37,390 bases of DNA from Tolypothrix brevis GSE-NOS-MK-07-07A. GTDB taxonomy: Bacteria > Cyanobacteriota > Cyanobacteriia > Cyanobacteriales > Nostocaceae. The notes beneath the pieces were generated by a model. The model did no database searches. It was not told where the DNA came from and was given only the letters and a program-made list of their open reading frames with translations. The position numbers and the translations under genes were made by a program. Where the stretch lies: contig JAHHIJ010000049.1 of NCBI GenBank assembly GCA_019358985.1, positions 1 to 37,390 on the forward strand, read 5' to 3'. Of the stretch, positions 23,531 to 32,441 are shown piece by piece (the first letter of the stretch is position 1; each line of letters begins with the position of its first letter).

Positions 23531-26500
23531 TCAACCCTTACACAAGTCCTTTTTAATCTCCCGCCCATCCTTATCATCCGGATTAGGCTTGAGATAATTG
23601 ACGATAAACCCGCACCCCTGATTAACTAAATAATCAAAATCTAATCTCCACAGTCTTACTGTCCCGTCACCACTACCTGAAGCCAGCATTTTGCCATCGG
23701 GGCTAAAGCTGACACCATTAACCCAGTTTGTATGTCCGGTAAGGGTTTTGATTTCTTCGCCAGTGCTAACATCCCACAGTTTCACCCTGTTGTCAGCACT
23801 TGCAGAAGCCAGCATCTTGCCATCGGGACTGAAGCTGACATCATTAACCCCGTTTATATGCCCAGTAAGGGTTTTGATTTCTTTGCCAGTGCTAACATCC
23901 CACAGTTTCACCGTGTTGTCAGCACTAGCAGAAGCCAGCATCTTGCCATCGGGGCTAAAGCTGACATGATAAACCACGTTTACATGCCCAGTGAGAGTTT
24001 TGATTTCTTTGCCAGTGCTAACATCCCACAATTTCACCGTCTTCTCATAACTACCTGAAGCCAGCATCTTCCCATCCGGGCTGAAGCTGACAGCATAAAC
24101 CGGGTTTGTATGCCCAGTAAGGGTTTTGATTTCTTTGCCAGTGCTAACATCCCACAGTTTCACCGTCTTGTCAGCACTTGCAGAAGCCAGCATCTTGCCA
24201 TCGGGGCTGAAACTGACTCGACGAACCCAGTTTTTATGCCCAGTAAGGGTTTTGATTTCTTTGCCAGTGCTAACATCCCACAGTTTCACCGTCTTGTCAG
24301 CACTTGCAGAAGCCAGCGTCTTCCCATCGGGGCTGAAGCTGACACCATTAACCCAGCTTGTATGCCCAGTGTTCGCGTAGCGTTCCGAAGGAAGGGTTTT
24401 GATATCTTTGCCAGTGCTAACATCCCACAGTTTCACCGTCTTATCAGCACTGTATGAAGCCAGCGTCTTCCCATCGGGGCTGAAGCTGACACCATTAACC
24501 ACGTTTTTATTTCCGGTGAAGGTTTTGATTTCTTTGCCAGTGCTAACATCCCACAGGTTCACCGTGTAGTTAGCACTAGCAGAAGCGAGCATCTTGCCAT
24601 CGGGACTGAAGCTGACACCATTAACTGCGTATTTATTTCTGGTGAAGGTTTTGATTTCTTTGCCAGCGCTAACATCCCACAGTTTCACCGTGTAGTCAGC
24701 ACTAGCAGAAGCCAGTATCTTCCCATCCGGACTGAAGTTGACATCATAAACCCCGTTTATATGCCCAGTAAGGGTTTTGATTTCTTTGCCAGTGCTAACA
24801 TCCCACAGTTTCACCGTGTTGTCATGACTACCTGAAGCCAGCATCTTCCCATCAGGGCTGAAACTGACTTGACTAACCCAGTTTTTATGCCCAGTAAGGG
24901 TTTTGATTTCTTTGCCAGTGCTAACATCCCATAGTTTCACCGTGTTGTCACCACTACCTGAAGCCAGCGTCTTCCCATCAGGACTGAAGTTGACACCATT
25001 AACCGAGTATTTATGCCCAGTGTTCGCGTAGCGTTCCGAAGGAAGGGTTTTGATTTCTTTGCCAGTGCTAACATCCCACAGTTTCACTGTCGTGTCACCA
25101 CTACCTGAAGCCAGCATCTTCCCATCGGGGCTGAAGCTGATACCATAAACCGGGTTTTTATGTCCGGTTAGGGTTTTGATTTCTTTGCCAGTACTAACAT
25201 CCCACAGTTTCACCGTCTTGTCTTCACTACCTGAAGCCAGCATCTTCCCATCGGGGCTGAAGCTGACTCGAAAAACCGCGTTTGTATGTCCGATGAGGGT
25301 TTTGACTTCTTTGCCAGTACTAACGTCCCACAATTTCACCGTATTGTCAGCACTAGCAGAAGCGAGCATCTTGCCATCTGGGCTGAAGCTGACACCATAA
25401 ACCACGTTTGCGTGTCCTCCCAAGGTGTTTGGTGCTGCGACGTTGTGAACTGTATTCACCAATGCCAGCTCTACCTGGGTGCGGGTATTTGCATCTACAA
25501 AAGGTGTGCGTTGCATTTCCACAGCGGCTCGTAAACTTTTTTTTATGGCTTGTTGTTTGTTTTTACTTAAAAGCGCATCAGACGTTTGAGCAAGAGAATT
25601 AATTTGATTAATTGCGGCACTTTGCCAACCCACGCCCGCGATTACTGCTAAACCCAAGGATACTATAGAGAAGCTACTTAATCCGATAATTGTCAGACGC
25701 CGTGTGCGTTCCTGCTCCTGCTTCTCCCTATCCCGTTGTTGTCCGCTAACCGCAATAAAATCTCGCTCTTGCTGCGTCATTTCCTCCGCACGCTTGTGCA
25801 ACCAATCGGATGCCACAGTCAACGGCACACCACGCAACAAAGCCCCAGAGTCATGGTTGTCATTTTTCCACTCTCGTAATGCCACTTTCAGCCGCTCTTG
25901 CCAAGTGCGAAACTGACGGTTTGCATTCATCCACTCTCGCAAAGTTCCCCATTCCCGAATCAGCGCTTCATGCACCACCTCTACCGTATCTTGCGCCAAA
26001 GAGACCTCACCCCCATCCCCTCTCCTTGCCAAGGAGAGGGGTGTCCCAGAGGACGGGGTGAGGTCTTCGCGGTGTCCTGTCACCACCAACCGCGCTTGAT
26101 ATCCCGCTAAATAACTCACCAATCCCCAATTATCTTCTCCAACCTCCGCACGAGTCGCTATGCGTCGAGTATCCTCCGTTCCCTCCCCAGGACACACTAA
26201 CTGCACAAATATTCGCTCTGCCTGTTTTTGCTGTGTTTCACTAAGTTTTTGATAAACTAGTTCTGCATGATTAGCGATCGCCTTCTTCACACCGCCAATT
26301 TCATCGTATGCTTGGTGAGTTAACACCCGGTTTTGTTGCTTCTCCCACAGTCGAGTTAAAGCAAATTCCAACAACGGCAAATTACCCGGTTCTTGTCCCA
26401 CATCATCCAAAATTCGTTGCGTCAGTTGCGCTTCTAATTGCACCTCTAGCTTTTGTGCCGGTTGTTCAATAGCCAACCGCAATTCCTCTGGTTTCATCGA

Positions 26501-27724
26501 ACTCAGCAACTGAGGTGTAAACTCCTGCAACGCATCCCGAAACGGACGGTAGGAAAGCACATAACCGTAAAAGTCAGCTCGTAAGGTGAAAACTAGTGTC
26601 AGATTTTCTGGAGAAATACCAGCTATCAAAACATCAGCAAAGCGTTCTTGTTCTTCCTTCTGACAAAGAGTATAAAGTTCTTCAAATTGGTCTGCAACTA
26701 ACAACAGACGTTTACCACCATTGCGTTCTTTGATGCGAGACGCTACTTGTTGCAAGGTGATTTTACCCTCTTGCATAAATGTTACCAGTCGAGCTGCGTG
26801 TGTTAGTTGGCTAGTTTCATCAAGTTCGGGGTCTAATTGATGTACCAACGCATAAGCCAGCTGATAAAATGGTTGATTCCCAGGACGGAAAGATAAAATC
26901 AGCCAGTTTCCCTCACTTCGCAACCGGGGAATCAGTCCCGCAAACACGATAGAAGACTTACCACTACCACTCGGACCAACCACACCTACCAAAGGCTGTT
27001 TGCGAGTTGTTTGAACTAACTCATTCACAAAAGTCTCCCGTCCAAAAAAGAAAGCTGCATCCTCTTCCTCAAAAGCAGACAATCCCTGGTAAGGGTTGGG
27101 TGGAATAACATCTGTTTCAAAAGTAGTTAAGACATCAGTTGAGACATCAGTTAATTCATTTTTCTTCAAAACCGGAGTTTGCTGCTCCATAAAACCTATC
27201 ATTTGAGAGCAGCCTAACTCATAGGCAAACTCCACATCTTCCCCAGCACCTAAAGCATCGTAAAATGCCACAGCAAAGGCAACAGCTGCTTTATCACCCA
27301 CAGATTTATTCATGCCAATGACATATTTGACATGTTGACCAATAGCCTTTGCTTGCACTTCTGAATAACAAGCGTTAAGAACAACACACTCGACACCCTT
27401 TTTCGCAAACAGCTTAAACATACTTGCTAGCGCGTCAGCTTGTACATACACCGTCTGCTTCATCTCATTTTCCAGGACAATTCCATCCTCAGCAGTCCCA
27501 TGTCCGCAAAAGTGAACAATCTGCGGTTGAGTGTCAAGAATAGCGCGGTAAAAATCACGCGATCGCACTGCCCATTTTTGCTCTAATTTAAACTGTTCCC
27601 GCTTATTCGCTCGTTGCAATCCCTCATCAATTTCCCGCACTTCTACATCAAGTTGCAGCTTAGAAGTATCTCTAGGATTAGCTGCCAACAGTAAAATCGT
27701 TTGGACACGCGCTTTATTATTCAT
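23531..27724 (-). CDS. CHAT protease - STAND ATPase - WD40 repeat protein
   Basis: A 1397-residue multidomain protein from ATG at 27724 (a GTG 45 bases upstream is possible). Residues about 8-185 form a CHAT (caspase-like) protease domain, with the catalytic His75 in VHFCGHG and Cys119 in LNACYS. Residues about 210-600 form a STAND-type ATPase (nSTAND1 style: PPNPYQGLSAFEEEDAAFFFGRE), with Walker A GPSGSGKS (250-257) and Walker B LLLVADQFEEL. A membrane-like segment (about 695-715) precedes 14 WD40 repeats of 42 residues (about 770-1375), two seven-blade propellers' worth. Domain order fits a sensor-switch-protease device: WD40 senses, STAND oligomerises on ATP, CHAT cleaves. Ligand and substrate are unknown. 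Two repeat types are inserted in frame. Confidence 0.92.
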   Translation of the reverse strand: MNNKARVQTILLLAANPRDTSKLQLDVEVREIDEGLQRANKREQFKLEQKWAVRSRDFYRAILDTQPQIVHFCGHGTAEDGIVLENEMKQTVYVQADALASMFKLFAKKGVECVVLNACYSEVQAKAIGQHVKYVIGMNKSVGDKAAVAFAVAFYDALGAGEDVEFAYELGCSQMIGFMEQQTPVLKKNELTDVSTDVLTTFETDVIPPNPYQGLSAFEEEDAAFFFGRETFVNELVQTTRKQPLVGVVGPSGSGKSSIVFAGLIPRLRSEGNWLILSFRPGNQPFYQLAYALVHQLDPELDETSQLTHAARLVTFMQEGKITLQQVASRIKERNGGKRLLLVADQFEELYTLCQKEEQERFADVLIAGISPENLTLVFTLRADFYGYVLSYRPFRDALQEFTPQLLSSMKPEELRLAIEQPAQKLEVQLEAQLTQRILDDVGQEPGNLPLLEFALTRLWEKQQNRVLTHQAYDEIGGVKKAIANHAELVYQKLSETQQKQAERIFVQLVCPGEGTEDTRRIATRAEVGEDNWGLVSYLAGYQARLVVTGHREDLTPSSGTPLSLARRGDGGEVSLAQDTVEVVHEALIREWGTLREWMNANRQFRTWQERLKVALREWKNDNHDSGALLRGVPLTVASDWLHKRAEEMTQQERDFIAVSGQQRDREKQEQERTRRLTIIGLSSFSIVSLGLAVIAGVGWQSAAINQINSLAQTSDALLSKNKQQAIKKSLRAAVEMQRTPFVDANTRTQVELALVNTVHNVAAPNTLGGHANVVYGVSFSPDGKMLASASADNTVKLWDVSTGKEVKTLIGHTNAVFRVSFSPDGKMLASGSEDKTVKLWDVSTGKEIKTLTGHKNPVYGISFSPDGKMLASGSGDTTVKLWDVSTGKEIKTLPSERYANTGHKYSVNGVNFSPDGKTLASGSGDNTVKLWDVSTGKEIKTLTGHKNWVSQVSFSPDGKMLASGSHDNTVKLWDVSTGKEIKTLTGHINGVYDVNFSPDGKILASASADYTVKLWDVSAGKEIKTFTRNKYAVNGVSFSPDGKMLASASANYTVNLWDVSTGKEIKTFTGNKNVVNGVSFSPDGKTLASYSADKTVKLWDVSTGKDIKTLPSERYANTGHTSWVNGVSFSPDGKTLASASADKTVKLWDVSTGKEIKTLTGHKNWVRRVSFSPDGKMLASASADKTVKLWDVSTGKEIKTLTGHTNPVYAVSFSPDGKMLASGSYEKTVKLWDVSTGKEIKTLTGHVNVVYHVSFSPDGKMLASASADNTVKLWDVSTGKEIKTLTGHINGVNDVSFSPDGKMLASASADNRVKLWDVSTGEEIKTLTGHTNWVNGVSFSPDGKMLASGSGDGTVRLWRLDFDYLVNQGCGFIVNYLKPNPDDKDGREIKKDLCKG
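24371..24391. repeat. 21-base in-frame insertion in WD40 array (copy 1)
   Basis: GTTCGCGTAGCGTTCCGAAG plus one G interrupts the otherwise constant CCCAGTAAGGGTTTTG junction, adding seven residues (PSERYAN on the minus strand) before blade 9. Confidence 0.9.
25022..25042. repeat. 21-base in-frame insertion in WD40 array (copy 2)
   Basis: Identical to the copy at 24371-24391 and at the same place within a repeat unit, before blade 4. Confidence 0.9.
26002..26066. repeat. Palindromic element inserted in frame in STAND region
   Basis: Outer arms AGACCTCACCCC / GGGGTGAGGTCT enclose an inner hairpin CCCCTCTCCTT-GCC-AAGGAGAGGGG. It is translated on the minus strand as about 22 residues (EDLTPSSGTPLSLARRGDGG...) between the conserved LVVTG and DTVEVVHEALIREW blocks, which normally lie close together in this family. 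Confidence 0.85.
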
Positions 27725-27834
27725 TAGAGAAGAAATATAATAGTTTGTACAAGTCCGTACTATCACCACTACTACTACAACTGCTCATCTAGTCTTTACA
27801 GACAGAATAATTTTACTATTCGTAGGCGTGAAAA

Positions 27835-27935
27835 AGAGACGTAGCAGTGCTACGTCTCTACATGGGTTCTGGATCACGCATAATTAATTTCTACCAGATG
27901 TGTGTTGTAAAGACGTTCCGTGGTCACGTCTCTAC
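27835..27935. repeat. Pair of palindromic cores with MITE flanks, inverted orientation
   Basis: A GTAGCA-type core (27835-27861) is followed by GGGTTCTGGATCACGCATAA and TTAATTTCTACCAGATGTG, the family's left flank in reverse, then by an imperfect GTTCC-type core (27906-27935, one arm changed to TGGTCACG). It lies between the maf and CHAT-WD40 genes. Confidence 0.7.
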
Positions 27936-27973
27936 GACGGTTGCGGTTAACGCTCCAACTATCAACTAACAAC

Positions 27974-28567
27974 CTAACGCCAAAAATCAGTCACATCGTA
28001 CCCCAGTTCCGCCAACATATGCCGCAACAGAGGTAAACTCAAACCAATCACGTTAGTGTGACACCCTTCGATTTTTTCCACAAATAAGCTGCCAAAACCC
28101 TCAATAGCAAAGGCACCGGCACACTTGAGGGGTTCACCTGTGGCAACATATGCAGCGATCGCGCGATCGCTCATTTCCCCAAAATAAACTCTTGTTACCT
28201 GACACTTGACTAAAGTCCGATTTTGGTCTTTGTCAATCAAAGCATGACCAGTATACAAATCGCCAAAATGACCTTGCATAATTTGCCAACGTGCGATCGC
28301 TTCAGATGCATCTACTGGTTTACCATGAATTTCACCATCAAGAGCCAAAACCGAATCACAACCCATAATCAAACCTGATGCAAACTGAGGCGCTACAGTT
28401 TCTGCCTTACACTGAGCAAGAGTTTGCACCAATTGTCCTGGCTCACTGAGTTGGATTTGCGACTCATCAAAATCACTAGCGCAAACAGTCGGCTCAATTC
28501 CAACAGTTTGCAACAAACGACGTCGTGCCGGAGAAGCAGAAGCGAGTATAAAAGTAGGGATACTCAT
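27974..28567 (-). CDS. maf: Maf-family nucleotide pyrophosphatase
   Basis: A 197-residue Maf/YhdE-type enzyme that hydrolyses (modified) nucleoside triphosphates to monophosphates. It opens [21 protein letters not shown] (family SxSPxRxxLL, residues 8-17), followed by the FDES motif (33-36) and [21 protein letters not shown] (about 70-90), with the catalytic Asp in CDSV. Whether it acts on dTTP/UTP or 7-methyl-GTP cannot be decided here. It lies 34 bases downstream of the PsbP-like gene on the same strand, so the two may be co-transcribed; the spacer is GGAGGCAGGGG-rich. Confidence 0.93.
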   Translation of the reverse strand: MSIPTFILASASPARRRLLQTVGIEPTVCASDFDESQIQLSEPGQLVQTLAQCKAETVAPQFASGLIMGCDSVLALDGEIHGKPVDASEAIARWQIMQGHFGDLYTGHALIDKDQNRTLVKCQVTRVYFGEMSDRAIAAYVATGEPLKCAGAFAIEGFGSLFVEKIEGCHTNVIGLSLPLLRHMLAELGYDVTDFWR

Positions 28568-28601
28568 AGGGGAGGCAGGGGGAGGCAGGGGAGGCTATTG
28601 A

Positions 28602-29147
28602 CTAATATACAAAGAAAGAATTCACAGAGCTTTCTATTATTGATTTAACTCTCTGCCAACGTTTTTCGGTGACGGAGGCATTAAAGGTAAAAAGTTTACC
28701 TCGGCTAACAGCAACACTAGCGAGGTTATGCCGTTTTGTGTTATTGGGGAGTTGAACCTCATATTCTAACATGTAGTAAATTTTACCCTTAGATTCTCGT
28801 TGTCCAGCGTTGACTAATTCCGCTTTGCGACCAGAGTCAGGAGGAGCGATCGCATTTTTTGACAACTTATATCCAACTTCTCCCGGCGTGCCTAATTCTA
28901 TCAAAGTTTTGTTATCTGGAACCGGACTAATCACCACAGAGACATTTTCTGTCACCTCAATCAAATCGTGAAACACTACATCCGGTCCATTGGCAACTTT
29001 AACTTGCACCCAACCATTAGGATACAAGAACTCATAGCCATCAGTAGTATCTACAAAGCTGTTGAGTCCAGCCGCAACTGCTACACGAGAATTACTCAGG
29101 CTGAAGCTAAACACCAATAGCAAAATTAATACAATTCGTTTCCACAT
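28602..29147 (-). CDS. PsbP-like photosystem II protein (CyanoP)
   Basis: A 181-residue exported protein with a signal peptide (about 1-24, hydrophobic LILLLVFSFSLS, then AVAAG). The mature domain shows the PsbP fold pattern FVDTTDGYEFLYPNGWVQVKV, VSVVISPV, LGTPGEVGYKLSKN and the C-terminal KRWQRVKSIIESSVNSF. CyanoP associates with photosystem II assembly on the lumenal side. The usual CyanoP has a lipobox Cys; I do not see a clear one, so membrane anchoring is unsure. ATG at 29147 gives the signal peptide the normal length; a longer frame starts at 29207. Confidence 0.88.
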   Translation of the reverse strand: MWKRIVLILLLVFSFSLSNSRVAVAAGLNSFVDTTDGYEFLYPNGWVQVKVANGPDVVFHDLIEVTENVSVVISPVPDNKTLIELGTPGEVGYKLSKNAIAPPDSGRKAELVNAGQRESKGKIYYMLEYEVQLPNNTKRHNLASVAVSRGKLFTFNASVTEKRWQRVKSIIESSVNSFFVY

Positions 29148-29515
29148 TTCTACAGATTCCTTTGGGCTGGAAGCAACACAATACACGTTTAAATTTCTCG
29201 TTTTCATTTTCTCATCAACAGGGACATTTGAGGGGGAGAGGTTAGTAGTTAGTGGATAATGGATACTGGATAGTGTTTAGTAGATAGTGGGAGCTTGGTA
29301 AAGATCCACCAACTATCAACCAATCACCCATGTAAAAACCACCCTCATGGGTACTATCGTGTCTCATAATACTAAGTTATCTTGTATAAAAGCGTCGTAC
29401 CCGTTGCAACGCAAAATACCTACAAATTACTTAGCAGTGCTTTCTCGCTGGTTGCTGCAATTGCAATTGTCATGCAAAAAAATTCGATCAATTTAATTAA
29501 AAAGGAGAAAGTCCA
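29148..29515. other. Divergent intergenic region with simple repeats
   Basis: Between the PsbP-like and DUF2278 genes. A degenerate TAGTGGATAATGGATA-type tandem repeat covers about 29243-29293. Promoters for both genes should lie here, but I cannot place them. Confidence 0.5.
29503..29507 (+). promoter_or_regulatory. Shine-Dalgarno of DUF2278 gene
   Basis: AGGAG eight bases before the ATG at 29516, one of the few clear SD sites in the window, confirms the start. Confidence 0.75.
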
Positions 29516-30568
29516 ATGAACTTAAGCGAAGGTTATGGTGTGTTAAAATGTCAAGCGATCGCTGGCAAAACAGAACTTGGTAAAGATACCCCACACTATC
29601 AAGTTCATGTGAATGATAATAAGTTTTCCTATCGTCTTGCAATCAACGTTAGATCAAGTCAAAATCCTTTTGATGTGTTGTATCTTGTCGAGAACACTTT
29701 TGAACATTACATCACTGACAAACTTGATAAATTGGACTTTGGCTTTACAAAAATTGCGGAGAAAGATAGAAAAGCTGGAGGAATTGCGCTGGACTACATC
29801 AGATCAAATTTATTTAAAGTCAGCGATATGAAGCCTTTGCCTTTCAATTTGCCAGGAGAAAACAACGACCTCAACGAACAAATTGACTCGTATATAAAAA
29901 GGGCAATTGAGACTAAAGCGGTTATTTACGTATTCGGGGAACCGTGGGGACTGGAAAAACCGGAAGAAAAGCCTGACAAAATATTCGGCTTTAAACCAGG
30001 GAGAGGGGTTCATAATATTCACATGAATCAAGGCAACAGTGGAAAGTTTGCCCAGGAAAATGGAGTTTACCAAGATGGAGCATTGTTGATTCATTTTTCC
30101 TCTGCGATCGCATCCCAAGATACCTGGGTAGGAGCATTTTTTGCCTTTCAATCGCAGTCTTTCCACACAGACGATAGTACAGGGAATCCAATAGATAAGA
30201 AAGTCGGAACTGAACCACCAGATCCCAGCACTCCAGCAGTTAAGGCACGAGTAAAAATTGTTGCTGCTTTAGTAAATCCTCAAGGAGATGATGCCGGAAA
30301 GGAAACAGTTACTTTAATGAATTCCTCACCTGAAGAAATAGACTTTAATGGTTGGACACTTACTAATAAACTAAAACAAAAACAACCTCTTGATGGATTA
30401 AAAATCCAACCTAGTGCATCTGTGATAGTACCTTTAGATAAACAAAAAATTCAGCTTTCTAATGATGGTGGAATTATCACTATTCTCAATCAAGAAGGTA
30501 TTAAAGTTGACGGTGTTTCTTACACAAAAGAAGATGCCAAAGACCAGGGATGGACGGTTGTATTTTGA
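29516..30568 (+). CDS. DUF2278 protein with C-terminal lamin-tail-like domain
   Basis: A 350-residue protein. Residues 1-210 match DUF2278 (start GYGVLKCQAIAGK, then HYQVHV and YRLAINVRS, and later DKIFGFKPGRGVHNIHMNQGN and DGALLIHF). The function of this domain is unknown; GVHNIHMNQG has paired His residues that could bind metal. Residues about 240-350 resemble a lamin-tail (LTD) beta sandwich: ETVTLMNSSPEEIDFNGWTL and GGIITILNQEGIKVDGVSYT. LTDs often accompany secreted or surface nucleases and adhesins in bacteria, but no signal peptide is seen here. The two-domain form is common for this family. Neighbours give no further clue. Confidence 0.8.
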   Translation: MNLSEGYGVLKCQAIAGKTELGKDTPHYQVHVNDNKFSYRLAINVRSSQNPFDVLYLVENTFEHYITDKLDKLDFGFTKIAEKDRKAGGIALDYIRSNLFKVSDMKPLPFNLPGENNDLNEQIDSYIKRAIETKAVIYVFGEPWGLEKPEEKPDKIFGFKPGRGVHNIHMNQGNSGKFAQENGVYQDGALLIHFSSAIASQDTWVGAFFAFQSQSFHTDDSTGNPIDKKVGTEPPDPSTPAVKARVKIVAALVNPQGDDAGKETVTLMNSSPEEIDFNGWTLTNKLKQKQPLDGLKIQPSASVIVPLDKQKIQLSNDGGIITILNQEGIKVDGVSYTKEDAKDQGWTVVF

Positions 30569-30618
30569 TTAGTTGTTGATTATAGCAGTTCCCAATAAGA
30601 GTGAAGTACACACTTAAA

Positions 30619-30686
30619 ACCTCACCCCCAACCCCTCTCCTTAGTAAGGAGAGGGGAGATAAAGCACAGCTTTATCGGGGTGAGGT
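30619..30686. repeat. CCTCACCCC palindromic element, intergenic copy
   Basis: Outer arms ACCTCACCCC / GGGGTGAGGT and inner hairpin CCCCTCTCCTTAGTAAGGAGAGGGG; sister of the element inserted in the CHAT-WD40 gene at 26002-26066. It lies between two convergent genes. Confidence 0.85.
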
Positions 30687-30749
30687 AATTGCTGTACCTC
30701 AGTTGCTTAGGAAACGCTATATTAACCCCTATTGACTATCCACCATCAA

Positions 30750-32150
30750 CTATTCATTAACTTTTAACACCACCAACGTCATATCATCGGTGTTTTGCTT
30801 ATCGGCACCGATGAATTGATAAACTTGGTTAAATAGGTAATCCAGAATCTCCTGTGGTCCATTGCAATGCCTGCAAGCCAAATTAAAGGCATTGACAAAG
30901 TTTTCTTCATCAAAGCGATCGCCTCCAGCAGAAGCCGCCTCAGTCAAACCATCTGTATAATAAATAATTGTATCTCCAGGTTCTAACTGTGCCTGAGCAT
31001 CTTCATATTCGCTGTTAGTATCCAAACCAATCAACATACCTAATGTATCTAAACGTGTCACAGTTCTTGTAGCTGCGTGCCACCACAAAGGAGGATTATG
31101 TGCTGCATTACTATAAGACAAAATTCGATTTTGGGGGTCATATTCTGAGTAAAACAGTGTCACAAAACGGTGGGAATTTTCCAAATCCACATACATGACT
31201 TGATTTAAATTTTGGAGAATTGCTGCTGGAGAATTACCGTGTAAAACTTCTCCTCGTAGCATTCCCCGCATCATGGTCATAATTAACCCAGCCGGTACAC
31301 CTTTGCCCATAACATCACCAATCACAAAACCCCAACGACCAGTTTCTAAGCTGATAATATCTTTACTATTTAACTGAAACTGATTGTGCTTGGTAGGAAT
31401 AAAATCATAATAGTCTCCACCGACACGATTTGCCGGTTTACAACGCGCAGCCAAAGCTATACCAGGAATAGAGGGACATTGACGAGGTAAAAGCCGGCGT
31501 TGAATTTCCGCAGCAATTTCTAGTTCTTGATCTAAGCGTTCTTTTTTTCGTAATTCTACAGCCAGTTCATCGTTTTCAATCGCTACTGCTGTTTGGTCTG
31601 CTACTAACCGGACTAATTTTTGTCTTGTTTCCGTCCAAGTATATTCCGGATCGCGACTCAACACATACAGCCATCCTCGTTCTGCATGTTTCACCAGAAT
31701 TGCCGTACCAAATATTTGCATATCTGGTCCTAAGTAGCGATGCATTTGGGCATCCAAAACACCCGTAGCGTTTGCTAAAGGTGCCGTATTTGCCAAAAGT
31801 GTGATTTGACTGGTAGCGGTTTCTAGTGCTTTGCGAATATGTTTGCGCTGGTGACTATCCTGCCAATGCAACTGCTCTAATCGAACTTGACCATTAGCTT
31901 TGTAGAGAAACAGAGCGCTACCATCTGCATCTGTTACTCTTGTCGCCATTAACGGAATTAGCTCTAAAAACTGATTCAAATTATTGAAGCTTCTCAGGGC
32001 AAATCCTAAAGAACTTAACAAATCTTGAATTTTGTTTTGTTCTCGGTGCAGCCGTGCCACGAGTTCTTTCAGCGCGACAACGGGAGTGACATCCGTTGCG
32101 GCACTACTATTATTATCAGTTGGTTGAGAGGGCAGTTGAGACACAGGCAC
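30750..32150 (-). CDS. GAF-SpoIIE (PP2C-type) serine phosphatase
   Basis: A 466-residue signalling protein with a short Ser/Thr-rich start, a GAF domain (about 50-195: LELIPLMATRVTDADGSALFLY), a linker helix (195-220) and a RsbU/SpoIIE PP2C phosphatase domain (about 225-464). PP2C metal motifs are VGGDYYDF, FVIGDVMGKGVPAGLIM and YYTDGLTEA. In other bacteria such enzymes dephosphorylate anti-sigma-factor antagonists; the partner here is not encoded next door. The GAF input may sense a small molecule or light-absorbing chromophore, but no chromophore Cys is evident. ATG at 32150 is followed by a flexible 20 residues. Confidence 0.9.
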   Translation of the reverse strand: MPVSQLPSQPTDNNSSAATDVTPVVALKELVARLHREQNKIQDLLSSLGFALRSFNNLNQFLELIPLMATRVTDADGSALFLYKANGQVRLEQLHWQDSHQRKHIRKALETATSQITLLANTAPLANATGVLDAQMHRYLGPDMQIFGTAILVKHAERGWLYVLSRDPEYTWTETRQKLVRLVADQTAVAIENDELAVELRKKERLDQELEIAAEIQRRLLPRQCPSIPGIALAARCKPANRVGGDYYDFIPTKHNQFQLNSKDIISLETGRWGFVIGDVMGKGVPAGLIMTMMRGMLRGEVLHGNSPAAILQNLNQVMYVDLENSHRFVTLFYSEYDPQNRILSYSNAAHNPPLWWHAATRTVTRLDTLGMLIGLDTNSEYEDAQAQLEPGDTIIYYTDGLTEAASAGGDRFDEENFVNAFNLACRHCNGPQEILDYLFNQVYQFIGADKQNTDDMTLVVLKVNE

Positions 32151-32441
32151 AGCTATTATTTCACTTAACTGAAAAACCGAATTAGATTACTTATAAATCA
32201 TCTACGCAAAGGCAATTGCTAAACCATATTGAAACAAGCTTTGTTAATTTAGCAAGAGTAGAAAGACGTAAGATGTGAATTTAACAAGTATTCCATTTGC
32301 TAATTGTATTTATTCGTCAAAACAGAAGTTTTAAGTAAGTTTTTGGGTCAAAAAGAGACTGATATTGATAGCAATTTCTCTTAGATCCTAGAAAGATTTC
32401 AATTCTTTCATAACTTAATAAACAAGTCATCAGAAAAATGG

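Larger units (their letters stand above)
23641..25425 (-). repeat. Array of 14 nearly identical 126-base WD40 repeats
   Basis: Each unit encodes 42 residues of the form GHxNxVxxVSFSPDGKMLASxSxDxTVKLWDVSTGKEIKTLT. Most of the unit is almost invariant, even at the DNA level, while residues after GH and around xSxD vary. Units 4 and 9 are preceded by a 21-base insertion. Units 7 and 8 lack the His of GH (RNKYAV, GNKNVV). Confidence 0.9.

Noticed and set aside
23691-25602. Several plus-strand reading frames of 60-115 codons opposite the WD40 array
   Set aside because: They arise because each 126-base unit lacks stop codons in other frames; they repeat the same peptide and have no start signals.
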